From Nectonema munidae (taxonomy: Eukaryota > Nematomorpha > Nectonematoida > Nectonematidae): DNA of 64,000 nt. The stretch covers positions 1 through 64,000 of the forward strand of contig JAUIRK010000854.1 of NCBI GenBank assembly GCA_030549495.1, read 5' to 3'. Position 1 is the first letter of the stretch. The number at the start of each line of letters is the position of its first letter. Below are positions 22,101 to 32,672 of this stretch, piece by piece. The notes beneath the pieces are model-generated. The model saw only the letters and a list, made by a program, of their open reading frames with translations, was not told where the DNA came from and searched no databases. The translations under genes and the position numbers were made by a program.

Positions 22101-22429
22101 TATAACCCTAAGTATTTGCTAATTTCATCACAGGGAGGATTCCTTATGGGTAATAGAAGTTTGGTATCGATTTTAATACTTTAATTTCATCGAACATAGG
22201 AGAAGCAGAGGAGCGAAATGAAAGCACACTAGTCCATTGCTTGGCTGGAATGAATCGAAGTGTCACGGTGATTTGCGCATTTTTAATCTACTCACGGCGA
22301 GTGAAATCATTCAATGAAGCTTTTGAACTTGTGGTGAGTAAGAAAGCCAGCATCAACCTAAGATTCAACTGTATTCAGCAACTTATCAAGTTTGAGGAAA
22401 GTTTGAAACCAGCCTTAAATCCTATCTAA
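16189..22429 (+). CDS. MAP-kinase phosphatase (dual-specificity phosphatase, MKP-3/DUSP6-like)
   Basis: Predicted exons are 16189-16552, 18218-18655 and 22200-22429. All junctions are GT/AG and phase 1, giving 343 residues. Exon 1 is the rhodanese/CH2 domain (ALVLDCRNTYQYNVSHI) with a basic kinase-docking-like stretch MMVNRLKNGK. Exon 2 begins with the conserved GFERFKEAFPSYC, then a linker, then the catalytic domain start (LFLGNAASS, IVNVTSDLPNHFE, and IPIEDSDE with the general-acid Asp). Exon 3 has the P-loop VHCLAGMNRSVTV (HCX5R intact) and ends QQLIKFEESLKP. Known family members dephosphorylate Thr and Tyr of MAP kinases; linker and LPNHFE-type residues point to the ERK-selective DUSP6/7/9 branch. 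DUSP6 is about 380 residues, so this is slightly shorter. An alternative acceptor 3 nt downstream exists for exon 3. The introns (1.7 and 3.5 kb) carry repeats. Confidence 0.9.
17865..18150 (+). repeat. Dispersed ~300-bp repeat, copy in phosphatase intron 1
   Basis: The stretch runs from the G-rich run (GGGGGGGGGGGCGGCGGCGG) to TTTTGAGGATGTGCGCCTCTGG. It matches the reverse complement of 37,890-38,220 over AACTAGTGTATATGC, ATATAAAGTAGTCTTATAAA and the terminal ATTTTGAGGATGTGC phrase. The CAGRGGYGCACATCC end resembles a hAT-type terminus. It is probably a non-autonomous DNA element. Confidence 0.7.
18800..18902. mobile_element. 103-bp TTAA-flanked MITE (piggyBac-like) in phosphatase intron 2
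   Basis: It is bounded by TTAA on both sides (18,796-18,799 and 18,903-18,906). It starts CCCATTTTAG and ends CCAAAATGGG, giving inverted ends. The TTAA target is characteristic of piggyBac. Internal sequence differs from the 130-bp family at 31-51 kb. Confidence 0.75.
19017..19310. repeat. hAT-like non-autonomous element remnant in phosphatase intron 2
   Basis: The left end CAGTGGTTCTCACTTTTTT is a typical hAT terminus. The other side is marked by GTGGGCCGCAAAACAAGAGGTTGGGACGC. I could not define a clean right end or an 8-bp duplication. Confidence 0.5.
19768..19902 (+). mobile_element. SINE-A copy 2, 5' truncated
   Basis: It matches SINE-A from AATCAAGTTCTTGGGTTCGATCC through CATATTTCGATACAAGC and GATGAAAACACCCC to GGTACCTTTACTTT. 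The A-box head is lost or diverged. It lies in phosphatase intron 2. Confidence 0.8.
21862..22012 (+). mobile_element. SINE-A copy 3, nearly complete
   Basis: It starts GGGCCTGAGTAGGTTTGGTT, has B box GGTTCGATCCC, and ends GGTACCTTTACCTTTAT. It lies in the phosphatase second intron, about 190 bp upstream of the last exon. Confidence 0.88.
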
Positions 22430-24290
22430 TTTCTTGTTCGTATAGATATATCATAAAGTAACTATATACATATAGCATTATTTATACTTCATGAAATGCC
22501 AATTTTTCTCACGCTCAAATTTCATTTATATTAGTATTGTGAGAAGTATATATATCGAATTAGAATAATAAAGTTTATTTTTTTAATATTTATTTACTTG
22601 TGGGGGGTGGGGGGCATTAATAAAAGGGTCGTAGAAATGGGAAAGGCCGCCCAAGGTTGAATTTTTGGGGTGGGTGACGTCGGGATCTAATGCAATTTGG
22701 GAGAATTTTTTTAAATACTTATAGTCGATTATTTTTTCTCCGACTTCACAACACTAAACCCTTACCCATCAAAATTTTTGGATCAATGCAGTCTCATATT
22801 TGTTATATTCAAAATAGTTTTATTATGATGAAGGCTTTAAGGGTGGGATGGGGGAGAAAATAAAGAATTAAGAGTAAAATAACACAAACTCTGCCTCAGG
22901 CCAAAATTATTGGAAGGAAAGAATCGCTCAGTTGAGTTGGAAAATTAAGGAAAATTTCTTACCGCTATCATTATTATTAATAACGATATTTAACCTAATT
23001 TGTTTGAAGAAAACGAAAACGATTCATTAGTGAATTATGAGACATAATATGGCATATTTTTGGTATAAAGATAATTAAACCTCTTTTGCAAATAATATAT
23101 TTGACAGATATGCTCATATATTATATAAATTAAGGAACTTTGGTTTCAGAGTTGAACTCCTTTATCAGAGTTAAATATAAAATAGCGTATATTTTGATTA
23201 CGTTTCACATTTTACCTTCAAAATATTCATTACTTGTGATTTTTCTTTGTATTTCGGCCAGATAAACCGTCTACCGCAACATTCGTCTTTTGATTTTAAG
23301 ATCTAAAAGTCATATTTTCTTTAAATAATACGTCAAGTTTAGTTACAGAATATTTGTACTTTCCTTAGTAATAGTGAATTACTTGTGATGTATATTCAGC
23401 TTTGCAAATAGGAAGCGTACGTAAGATCAAGTTTCTAGTTTAATTCTACATTCTCACCATTATGCATGAGGAGTACATTGTACTTTCTTTGTTTATTGTC
23501 AGGAAACTTTCACATGTTTTATCTTGCATCATGTTCTAATGTTATGTTGATTTGTTATCATTTTGATAAAAAATATTGTAATCGTTGGTTCCCTTTTTTT
23601 GTAAGATGATTCTTTTTTTTAATAGATTTTTTCTTAAAATTTAAATATCTACAATAAATAGTAATTTTTTAGCTTTTCAAACACATTTAACAAATTTCTT
23701 TTATGTAGGTTATAAATTTAAAAAAGTCTAAGCTACTTCATTCATTCAGGAAATAGAAATCACCTTCAATATCAAAGTTTTCTATGTGTTCATATCCTTG
23801 AGAAAAACGGAAACGCTAAGTAGCAAAATTTTGGAATGAGTTAAAGACATTTTATTAAATATAAAAAGAAATAGATGCTCAATAACTTAAAATATCCCTG
23901 AAGATATCAAAGATGTTAATCCATTTCGAAATTTTGTGAAATGAGGACTTGATTTTTGGGCTGAGGGATAATTAGAGTATGGATGTATGACATAATGCTT
24001 GCATTCTTTTTTGTATTCGTGGTCAATAGTGACAACTGCATATTGCTACCATACTGAAAGATTTATCTAAAGTACAATCAAAGATAAATAGAAATCAACC
24101 ACAGAGTGATAAATATGAATACATTAAAAATTACAATACCCGCTGAATATAAGAGATTGTATTTTTAAAAATGTCAAATTTAAAATTAATCTTCAAATAC
24201 CATAAAAAACAAAATATATATAATATTTTATTACAAAAACATTTACCTTGTTTTATTGAATTAAACGCATCATTGATTTTCATCACCGAA
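22430..24290. other. Phosphatase 3' flank, no gene seen
   Basis: AATAAAGTTT near 22,566 could serve as the phosphatase poly(A) signal, about 140 bp after the stop. The rest is AT-rich, with a G-rich patch at about 22,600-22,615. I recognise no coding frame or repeat family. Confidence 0.5.
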
Positions 24291-24613
24291 TTATCCCATT
24301 TGTGGGATGTACTTTATAAATTTGTGTTATTCTGTGAAATTTTATTTTTAAAAAATTACCTGTTTTAAAAGTTAACTTTATATTCAATTACAAAAACATA
24401 AAAAATAAAAATTAAATATTTTTTAAATATTTAATTTAATTATTGTTTGCATTATAAAAGCAAAATAATTAGTACAAGCTATATATTAAAATATTATCAA
24501 ATAAAAAAGTGTTCACGTAAATTTTTTAACTTATTTAAAAAATGTAAAACTAAAGTTATTAAAGCTAAAATATAACAAACGTTATTTTTTTTATTTTGTT
24601 GGTTTGAAATTTT

Positions 24614-25870
24614 ACATCTCAAAAGTGGGATAATGGCCTAATATAACAAATTTTCACAGTTAATTTTAAAACTTTGTTTCATCCTATTTTTAAAATGGAG
24701 AGTAAAAATGCTAAAACCTAAAAGAAGCTTGTGATATTATTGATGAATCTAACATTCAAAATTATGAAATTGCAATCATACCAACAAAACCAAACAATCT
24801 TACTGATGAAAAAGAATTTCCTGACAATAATTTAGAGAACAATATAATTCAAGATGTTTGTGGTAATCTAGATTTCTAGAAATATTTTTTGATCAAGATA
24901 ACGAAGAAAAAGTTAATGATTTAGTTACAGGAAAAAAGAGAAAAATTATTATCGATAGTGATTGGAAATAAAGTACACAAAAATGTGTTGCTAACTACGA
25001 AGTATACTTTGATAACTTCCATACCAGTGTAAATATTCTTTCAAAATTATTAAAAAAACAAATCAAAGCAACAGGAACTTTGCAAGAAAACAGATGTATA
25101 TTTTGCCATTATCAAAACATCTTTAAAAATCGTTACAAAGGGGTAATCACGTTTATAGTTTTAATAAGAAAAGGCAAGTTTTGGTAGTAATATGGCTAGA
25201 TAACAAAGTAGTAACAACCGGTACAAACTTTTCCTTGATTGAACCTCAAGCCAAAGCAAGAAGATTTTCTCAGGCTTTGAAAAAACATATTACTCTTTCT
25301 ATACCTAAACTAATTTAAGAATATAATTTATAAATGAGAGGAGTCGATCTTTTGACCAAAGCAGTTGCTCTTTATTGAACCAAAATAAAATCAAAAAATG
25401 GTGGTTTTCACTTTTCACGCAATATTTAGATGTTTCAATTCTTAATACCTGGCGAATTTATCGAAAATTAAATCCCGATGAGAAAATATCACTTTTCGAT
25501 GTGAGAAGAAAAATAGTTCTTGCATATTTGACGCCTTCAAAAATAAAAGATAAGACTGGTCCAAAAAGTTGTAAAATTGTTAAAGGCAGAGTAAGTAATG
25601 AAATAAGATTCAGTGCTGGTGGACACTATATAAAAAGTAATCCAACAGAACGAATTTGTGACAGCTGTAAAAAATAAGACTAAAAAAATATGTAGCAGCT
25701 TCTTCATGAAATTTGTTTTGAAAAATATCATAAAAAAATAAATTTTCATTTTTTTACTTTTTGAAAACAAACTAAAATATTTAAAAAATACTGATTAGCT
25801 ATAATTTTTTGTTGAAAAAAAATATAATACAAAACATAGCTATCAGACCAATATCCCACTTATGGGATGT
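24614..25870 (+). mobile_element. piggyBac-1 DNA transposon, decayed
   Basis: The ends match as inverted repeats: left ACATCTCAAAAGTGGGATAA and right, in reverse complement, ACATCCCATAAGTGGGATAT. TTAA follows the right end at 25,871. The left copy of the target is degraded. The terminal repeat contains the imperfect palindrome ATCCCATAAGTGGGAT. A similar palindrome lies at 24,294-24,309 just outside and may belong to another relative. Confidence 0.75.
24700..25677 (+). pseudogene. piggyBac transposase remnant
   Basis: Translated pieces in several frames recall piggyBac. They include an acidic N-terminal region, then TLQENRCIFCH, VVIWLDNKVV and KKHITLSIPKLI. These are followed by MRGVDLLTKAVALY and IKKWWFSLFTQYLDVSILNTWRIYRK in the last 120 residues. 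The end holds CDSCKK, a trace of the C-terminal cysteine domain. Several frameshifts and stops occur, and the region holding the catalytic Asp residues is not readable. Confidence 0.8.
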
Positions 25871-26156
25871 TTAAAAACAATTAAAAAAAAATAACTGATT
25901 AAACCATTTTTTATTCAGAAATAGTTTTTTATAATTATTTTAACTTTATTAAAAAAATTTGATAGAATTCAAAATTAAAACATAGCCCTTATTTGGGTTA
26001 AACGATTCAAGGATATACAGATATTCAAAGGAGTTTTTTCAGAAAGGTCTCAACGAAGTTTGTAGACAAAATATGTTGGTGTTGAAACATCTCTCTTGGA
26101 CACCTAAGTGTCTTAATCACCCAAGAGCTATGAAATTGTTAAATGTATAAAAAGAT

Positions 26157-28466
26157 TTAACATATTTTCATTGCACAAGCATAACTGTTAGATGCTTCAT
26201 TTTTAAGGGGGCGGATTGGTTGGATACTGGGTTTCGATAACTCAAGGTCTAGGGTTCGATCCCGCATCAAGCCCACTTTCCTCATAATTTGATACAAGTG
26301 GCTCAATTGTGCCTTCTCAATAAAAACACCCCACGGTGCCATAAATAGTCCGATGATAATTTCGAGTAGAAATAATTTTAAATTTTGCAGCACAAATTTG
26401 AAGCTCTTTGATTCTATTGTTTGAATTTTAACCATGGCTTCCTTCCATGAATATTCATTCTTGTGGTATTGATGATGCAGGTACAAAATGTAATTGTTGA
26501 ATTAAACTAAAAATAAGAATACAAATGCCTACCTGGCACAATGATGAATTCGTTCTTCGAAGATCTCAAGCGTAGAAAGCGAAGATCATCTTCAGGATTT
26601 TCGATTTGATGAATGAGACTTTTGGTATTTGTAATTAAATTGAAGAGGGCTTTGGCATACGCGAGAGACTGAGAATTTTCAAAGCTGCTAATAACTGGAG
26701 ACCCTGTTGAAGAAAAATTGTCAGAACTGAATAATGATTTACTTTGAGTTAGAGGTAGTAGCACAATGCAATTACCGTTAATATCAGAATTACAAAGTTA
26801 GAGGGTAAAAAGCCTACTCAGAATCTAAGTACTTACAAAAATCAGACTTCAATCTAAAGAAGTCGCACTGCACCATAAAAAATTGTAAATTGAAGGGAGA
26901 AACTAGATCCTCATTAGATTCTTATTATGAACAAGGCTTTGTTTGAAACTTATTATTTAGATAAAATATTCAAGCTAGATGAATCAAAATTTAAGATACA
27001 TTTAGATCAAGGGAAGAAATATTTTTTGTTAGTGCATTTTATATTTCAAAAAATTTTAAAAGTTTAAGACTATATTGTATTTTTAAATAAAACTAATTAT
27101 AATTTTTATACTTCTATACAAAATAGATATTAAAAATTCTGGAAATAAATCACAGTGTTTTGCATTTTTCTATTCAAAATAAAAGAAACATTTGCAACTC
27201 ATAAAACCGAAAAGTGGGTATTTTAAAACTGTTAAAAAACTATTTGTGAATGTCGATACAGCATTAAATAGAAATAAGAAGCAAATTCAAAGAATCACTG
27301 TAGTATTGCCTACTTGCACTTCAAGTTCAGTTTTCTTCGGTGCTTTATATAGAAAAAATACAATAGTATGACAGCAAGTACCTATAAATTGAAACTAAAA
27401 TCTTAATAGATTTCATCTAAATGATATACAAAGCATACCTGACAACTTGTTATAAAGAAATTTAGTCAATAACAAGCCTTCCTGTTGTGACTTTCATTTC
27501 ACTCAACAAATATCAGACATACACAGGGCCAGATTAACATAGGAGCTGCAGCACCAGGTCCACGGCCCCTACTGAAAAAATAGGACCCAGTTATTGAAAA
27601 AGTGCATTTATATGCAAAAAGTAAAGCTACAAAAGTTCATTTGTAACTCGTAAATAATTACTTTGGCAAAAATTTATGTTGATTTGTAACTTTTTTGTAT
27701 TAAAATATTTCTACATTAAATAAATGAGTAAACGTTTTACTATGTGTTTTTTAGTTTTTTTTTCTTTAAACAACATATGTTATAATTATTAACTTTATAT
27801 TATACACTGTCTTATAAAATACCTTTTCTTAGACGATAAAGCCCAGGATTTATACATAAGGGGAGGGGAGCTAACAGTTCTTTAAATCACATAGGCACAC
27901 AACAAGCTACAGCTCCAGGCCCCGCGTTCCCCTAATACGCCCTGGATATACAGAAAAACTATCTTTGTTATGGGGAACACGAAATAACTACCAACTGGCA
28001 CTTTATATGTTCCATAAATCAAGGAGTAAAAAAATCAAGAAAGCAAGAAATAATCATGTATTATAAAAAGTATATTTACTTGGAAAAGGTAAATATCAGG
28101 CAATTAGAAAAAGTATGGAATAGCCATTATCAACTTATCTAAACATTTTATAAAATTGCCTGACCATATGTCTAAATTCCACCACTTTTCCATTAATTTT
28201 TCTAAAAATTACTCTATTTTTAAATTCCATGATATTTTTATGATTTCCAGATTTGCTGGGAACTTTGAAGTCACATCAAAAATATAGATAAGATATTAAA
28301 AAAATTACCATCTTTGGTGAGAACCATCACACCTACAACTTTTTGATAGGACTTTATTCTTTGAATTACTTCTTTAAATTCCTAAAGCAATAAAAAATTT
28401 TCATTATTAAATTCTTTTCTATTGTTTCGATTTTCCTACAGCAATAGAATCTCGACTCACTACCAT
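26157..28466 (-). CDS. Roadblock/LC7-type dynein light chain (DYNLRB-like), four predicted exons
   Basis: Minus-strand exons are 28466-28461 (ATGGTA, donor GTGAGT), 28381-28309, 26703-26533 and probably 26413-26157. The first three join in phase and read MVEFKEVIQRIKSYQKVVGV, then MVLTKDGSPVISSF, then NPEDDLRFLRLRSSKNEFII. This matches roadblock proteins almost end to end, including the start followed at once by an intron. Roadblock light chains dimerise and bind the dynein intermediate chain for cargo transport. The last exon is less sure. Its ESKSFKFVLQN fits the family end (DKDYFLIVIQN), but the frame has no stop there. It runs on about 70 residues through an antisense SINE, giving 168 residues instead of about 97. 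The alternative is intron read-through ending VPGRHLYSYF at 26,507. It is divergent, so possibly a specialised paralogue. Confidence 0.82.
26208..26346 (+). mobile_element. SINE-A copy 4, antisense to the roadblock-like gene
   Basis: It starts GGGGCGGATTGGTTGGATAC, has B box GGTTCGATCCC and ends AAAACACCCCACGGTGCC. It lies inside the predicted last exon of the minus-strand roadblock-like gene, whose frame stays open across it. Confidence 0.88.
27524..27944. mobile_element. 421-bp hAT MITE in roadblock-like intron
   Basis: The ends are CAGGGCCAGATTAA and, in reverse complement, CAGGGCGTATTAGG. Flanking 8-bp sites are GACATACA (27,516-27,523) and GATATACA (27,945-27,952), with 7 of 8 bases matching. 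Both termini carry subterminal CAGG/GCAGC-rich sequence. It has no coding capacity. It is related in its ends to the element at 48,338. Confidence 0.85.
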
Positions 28467-29226
28467 TTTTATTGTCAGCAAAATGAAGGATATAAATTTA
28501 AACTACTTGGATATTTTAGTTAAGTTAAGATTTTTTCAATTTTTGATATCTCTATATTTGAATTACTATTAAATGTAATTCTTAATCTGATTTTTAATCT
28601 CTTACAGTTATTTTTTTCCAAATTTTGTTTTTTTCATTACTTTTGGAATTCTATGTAACATTCTAATTTATTCTTTTTACCTATTCTCTGTTTTTTATTT
28701 AACGATTTTCAGTACATTTGAATCATAAATTATAAAATCGTGAAAATATATCATATGTATTTGGATGAAGTTATGTTTTTACTTTGTCGTAAAATTTCCA
28801 ACGAAAGCATCTATGCTTTATTTTATTTATTAAATGAACGTCAAATAAATGAGCTTGATTAATTGAAAGATAAATTATATACTATTAATAAATCTATTAA
28901 GGATATGAAAGTTAATTTAAATGAATCCCTTAAATATACATCTTCATGGGCATCTATAACTACACATAATATTCGTCATGGGAAAAGACAACTTTTGACA
29001 TTACCTTAACTGTAACTTTTCCAAAGTTTTTTCCAGACAAACTAGTTCCTGATATAAATTTCAACACTAAAGCCCTTTCATAATAAACTAACTATCAAAC
29101 GTTACCAGAAAGTAAAGAAAATCTACTAATTCTAAAAACTCCCAGAACTGGGAATCTCATTTAAATTAAAATAAAAAGTGTATTTACATGGAAAAGGTAA
29201 ATATCAGGCAATTAAAAAAGTATGGC
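28064..29226 (+). repeat. Direct repeat of ~56 bp at 28064-28119 and 29171-29226
   Basis: Both copies share TGGAAAAGGTAAATATCAGG followed by CAATTA and AAAAAGTATGG, with few differences. They flank or invade the LINE ORF1 fragment at 28.7-29.5 kb. The origin is unknown. Confidence 0.75.
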
Positions 29227-29520
29227 TGTTCTATTCAAATATTAAAATAAATAATTCTTTCAGCCGTCAAAGCCTATTGAACATCTTAAACAGAAGAGTT
29301 TTTTCTTTTGCCTTAAAGGAATAGATGAGTCATTTTCCATTGGTGAAAATAAAAATATAATTTTGGATAAAAATAATTTTAATATAAAGGACATTTCTAA
29401 GGCCTTCAAATTCTCGAACTATAAGAAAAAGTATTGTAGTGTTTGCATAGAATTTTTTCAAAAAATCTTGAAATTTGAATTTTTAAATAAGTATATTTTT
29501 TCAGTGTAAAGCTTTTGATG
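28720..29520 (+). pseudogene. LINE ORF1 (Jockey/CR1-like Gag) remnant
   Basis: Translations of 28,780-29,000 (KISNESIYALFYLLNERQIN, TSSWASITTHN) and of 29,290-29,430 (FFCLKGIDESFSIGENKN, DISKAFKFSNYKKKYCSVCI) follow the order and spacing of LINE-3 ORF1, where the second block reads PYFCLKNFDSDVSIENIK. The copy has frameshifts, stops and an insertion. No zinc knuckles and no ORF2 follow. It is a 5' fragment of an older relative. Confidence 0.65.
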
Positions 29521-29529
29521 TAGAATTGT

Positions 29530-31054
29530 TACTTAGTTTTTTCAAAATTTGTGTTTTAAACTTTTTCTACTAAACATTCAGCTTCTAAAGATGAAGTTTT
29601 CCCACCTCTAATACGAATAAAACATAGCTTGTTAACTTTTTTTTTTTAGAGAAAACTAACTTTGATCGTTTTTTTATATCCAACACAGGAATATCGTTTA
29701 AGATATTTTTTAATATTCTTTTAAAATGGTTTTTAACAAGGCTTTTCATTTGTAAAATGCAGAACTTTGAGCTCTTTGTATAAATCTTGCTTCACTGATG
29801 AAGTTAAAATTTTGAAACTATTCAAAGAAAAGTTAAACAAGGAAAGAAAATATGTAATAGTGCATATAGTAATTCTAAATATAAAAATGTCTTGAAATAG
29901 TATAAATTTAGAGTTCAGAGGGCCAAATCTAAATACAGTCAACAGTCAGTAATACGTGCAATTTTTTCGTTATGTTTTTTCCGAAAGTCGAGGTTTCCTC
30001 ATTAATGAAATAAAAAATTTAATTAACTCAAGATTATTTAGTTAAAATAGAACAAATATTTTATCTTTACTATACACATTTCATTTAAAGTATTTTATTT
30101 CCAATTTTTAATAATACAGCTTTAATTTTTAAATATTGTTTCAATATTTTAGCTAAATTGTGTAAGAATTTAAGTATTTTCTTTTACACTTATATTTTCA
30201 ATTAAATGTTTCAATTTCTGATCAAAAATTATATTAAAAATTTTCCCCTTGAAAACTTTAATACCTCTGCTTGATTTACGCACACTATATTTCAGAAAAA
30301 ATAACCATCAAATCCTCACCCTCTTCGTTCCAAATTCTTGACATTAAATTTAAATATTTTTTTAATAAATTTTTAAAACTTATTAAATTCTTAAAAATGT
30401 CAAAATATATAATATTAAAAAATATTTTTTTTCAGTAGTGTGAGCTTCTAGTTATATATAAAACTCTTACTCACATTTTTTTACAATCATTATTGTTTGG
30501 ATAATGATATTTCTGGATTATTGAGTGCCGGATTATTGAAGTCGGAGTGTATATACAAGATCAGTTTTGACTAGCAAAAAGAAAACATTTGGAAAAATAT
30601 AAATATTATTTTAAAACAGAATGAAACTCATAAAAATACTATATTTTATTAGAATGATTTTGCTCAATTTTTTCAATATACATAGAGTTTTTAGCAAAGA
30701 TAATTTAGAATATTTTGATAAATTCATACCTTTTAATAGAAATTTTTTTGTCTCCCTTACAATTTTTTATGAGGCATTTTAATCTTAGCAGCTTCCTCAA
30801 ATAAAAATAAGATGAATTTACGGATTTGATGACCCGTACGAAATCAACAGGCCAAAATGGCTTAAACCTTAAAAAATGTAATTTTATTCTTATTAAAATT
30901 GAAGAGATCCAAAAAATTTTAAAATTAACCCACTAACAGCAGTATAACTTTTCATTTTTGACTTGTATGTTTTAAAATTTTCCCATATTTATTTTAAATT
31001 TCTAATTTTTATTGCTATTATAAATATATATATTAATATAACACACATAGGACA
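29530..31054. other. AT-rich stretch, mostly unassigned
   Basis: I see no coding exon. Near 30,505-30,555 a phrase GATTATTGAGTGCCGGATTATTGAAGTCGGAGTG resembles ends of pogo/Tigger-type elements, but I found no partner end. Confidence 0.4.
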
Positions 31055-31058
31055 TTAA

Positions 31059-31187
31059 CCCGTTAACGACCAGAATAATCAGACGATATCTAATGTAAAG
31101 CAGAATATTTGTATTAAAGAGCTTTTATAAACGCAGACGATTTTATTTTTGTAAAGTCGTCTATAGTCGACATTGGGCGTTAACTAG
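31059..31187 (-). mobile_element. TTAA-MITE copy 1 (129 bp)
   Basis: Exact TTAA sits at both sides (31,055-31,058 and 31,188-31,191). The ends are CCCGTTAACGACCA and, in reverse complement, CTAGTTAACGCCCA. In reverse complement the interior shares ATCGTCTGCGTTT and AGATATCGTCTG with copies at 32,539, 35,159 and 51,088. Confidence 0.85.
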
Positions 31188-31191
31188 TTAA

Positions 31192-32534
31192 AAGGTCAAA
31201 ATGACCTGATTTATAAAACGCAATTTTTGCTTCTTTGAACATAATATCTATCTTGATAATTTTTGAGAATGAATACACATAGTATTTTCACCTTCCTCAT
31301 AAAAATATTTGTATTTTAAAAATTAGCTTGTCAAAGAAATTTAAATATGATAGCTCATATCAAAATTAAAATTTTTAATAAAAAACACTATAAAAAATGC
31401 TGGATTTAGTGTTGATGTTCATTTTTTATGAAAATCAATGAAGTCTATCAAAAAATGATTTAATTTATTAGCTTATGTCAAAATTAAAATGATTTTTGAA
31501 AGTTTATAAAAGTTTCTTATTTTTGAGTATGCAGAATTTAGTAGTGAGTTTCATTTTTTATGAAAATCAACCAAATGTGTCAAAAAATCGATTAAACCTG
31601 TCAATTAATTTCGAATATATAACCTTCAAAATAATTTCTACTTGCAGTATTTCTTTTCTAATTACTTTCTTAATTTATTTAATCAAGAAACTTTGAGTGT
31701 TTAATTAACTAAAAATATTTCACCTGTTAGTAAATTGGGTATGGCGATAGGACTTTCATCGTTTTGGCAACAAAGTCGTTATCGGCTGCTAGTCTCTACG
31801 TCATAACTTTTATACTTTAAACAATATGTAATTTTGCTATTCATTCTATTATGATACTTTCTTGGTATTTTTTATTTCATTTGGAATTTATTTCCTTCAA
31901 TCTGTGTTCGAAAAACTTTTTTAAGGATTTATTTAGGAGACACTTTACTTCAACTCAGAGTTTCCTAATAATGAATCTTTTTAATGCTCTTAGGCTTTTT
32001 TTATCAGTATCATGTGTTTTATTATTAGATAATATGAACAGAAATTCAGTCTGAATATTTATTAGCCAATCCCACTTCAAAAGTTGTTTTTATCATGAAA
32101 TCATTCATGATGTTTATTGTTGAATTACAAACAGTTATCACCTTCATCATTTAAAAGACTCTCTCTCTTTCACGCCTAAGTAATAAAAATGATCAAATTA
32201 AATAGAAATTATAAAATTATTTTGATAGCTATTAAATCTTCAACATAACTCTGACCAATAAAAAATTAATACAATTTTAGATTTTTATTAAGAAACTTAT
32301 AGATTTAAAAGCGTTATGAGCTTGAAACTGTAGAGAAATATAAATTTTCAAGAGTGTATTTAAATAGTCGCTAAGTTATAAATTATTGATATAAATGAAA
32401 AAGCAGACGAAGCAATAAAGTTTAAAATTAGTAAATGAAAATTTATAAACAAATGCAAAACTTTCTCCAGCTAAAATTGATTTTATTTTTTTTACAATTC
32501 TTTCAATATCATCGTTATTGTTGATGTTCATCAC
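31192..32534. other. AT-rich stretch, no gene seen
   Basis: Short open frames exist but have no recognisable protein features. AGGTCAAAATGACCT at about 31,196-31,210 is a palindrome of the type found at piggyBac ends. No partner was identified. Confidence 0.4.
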
Positions 32535-32538
32535 TTAA

Positions 32539-32668
32539 CCCATTTACGGCCAATGTTACTATTTTGAAACATAAGTAATCTCATCTTCGTCTACTTTTTT
32601 CAATGACTTTGAATATAAATCGTCTGCGTTTTTTTAGATATCGTCTGCTTTGCTTGGTCTTAAATGGG
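32539..32668 (+). mobile_element. TTAA-MITE copy 2 (130 bp)
   Basis: It starts CCCATTTACGGCCAATGTT and ends TTGGTCTTAAATGGG. It is flanked by TTAA at the left and TTAC at the right. The internal phrase is ATAAATCGTCTGCGTTTTTT. Confidence 0.88.
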
Positions 32669-32672
32669 TTAC

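Noticed and set aside
25537-25770. Minus-strand 77-residue frame
   Set aside because: It is a shadow of the piggyBac-1 transposase remains.
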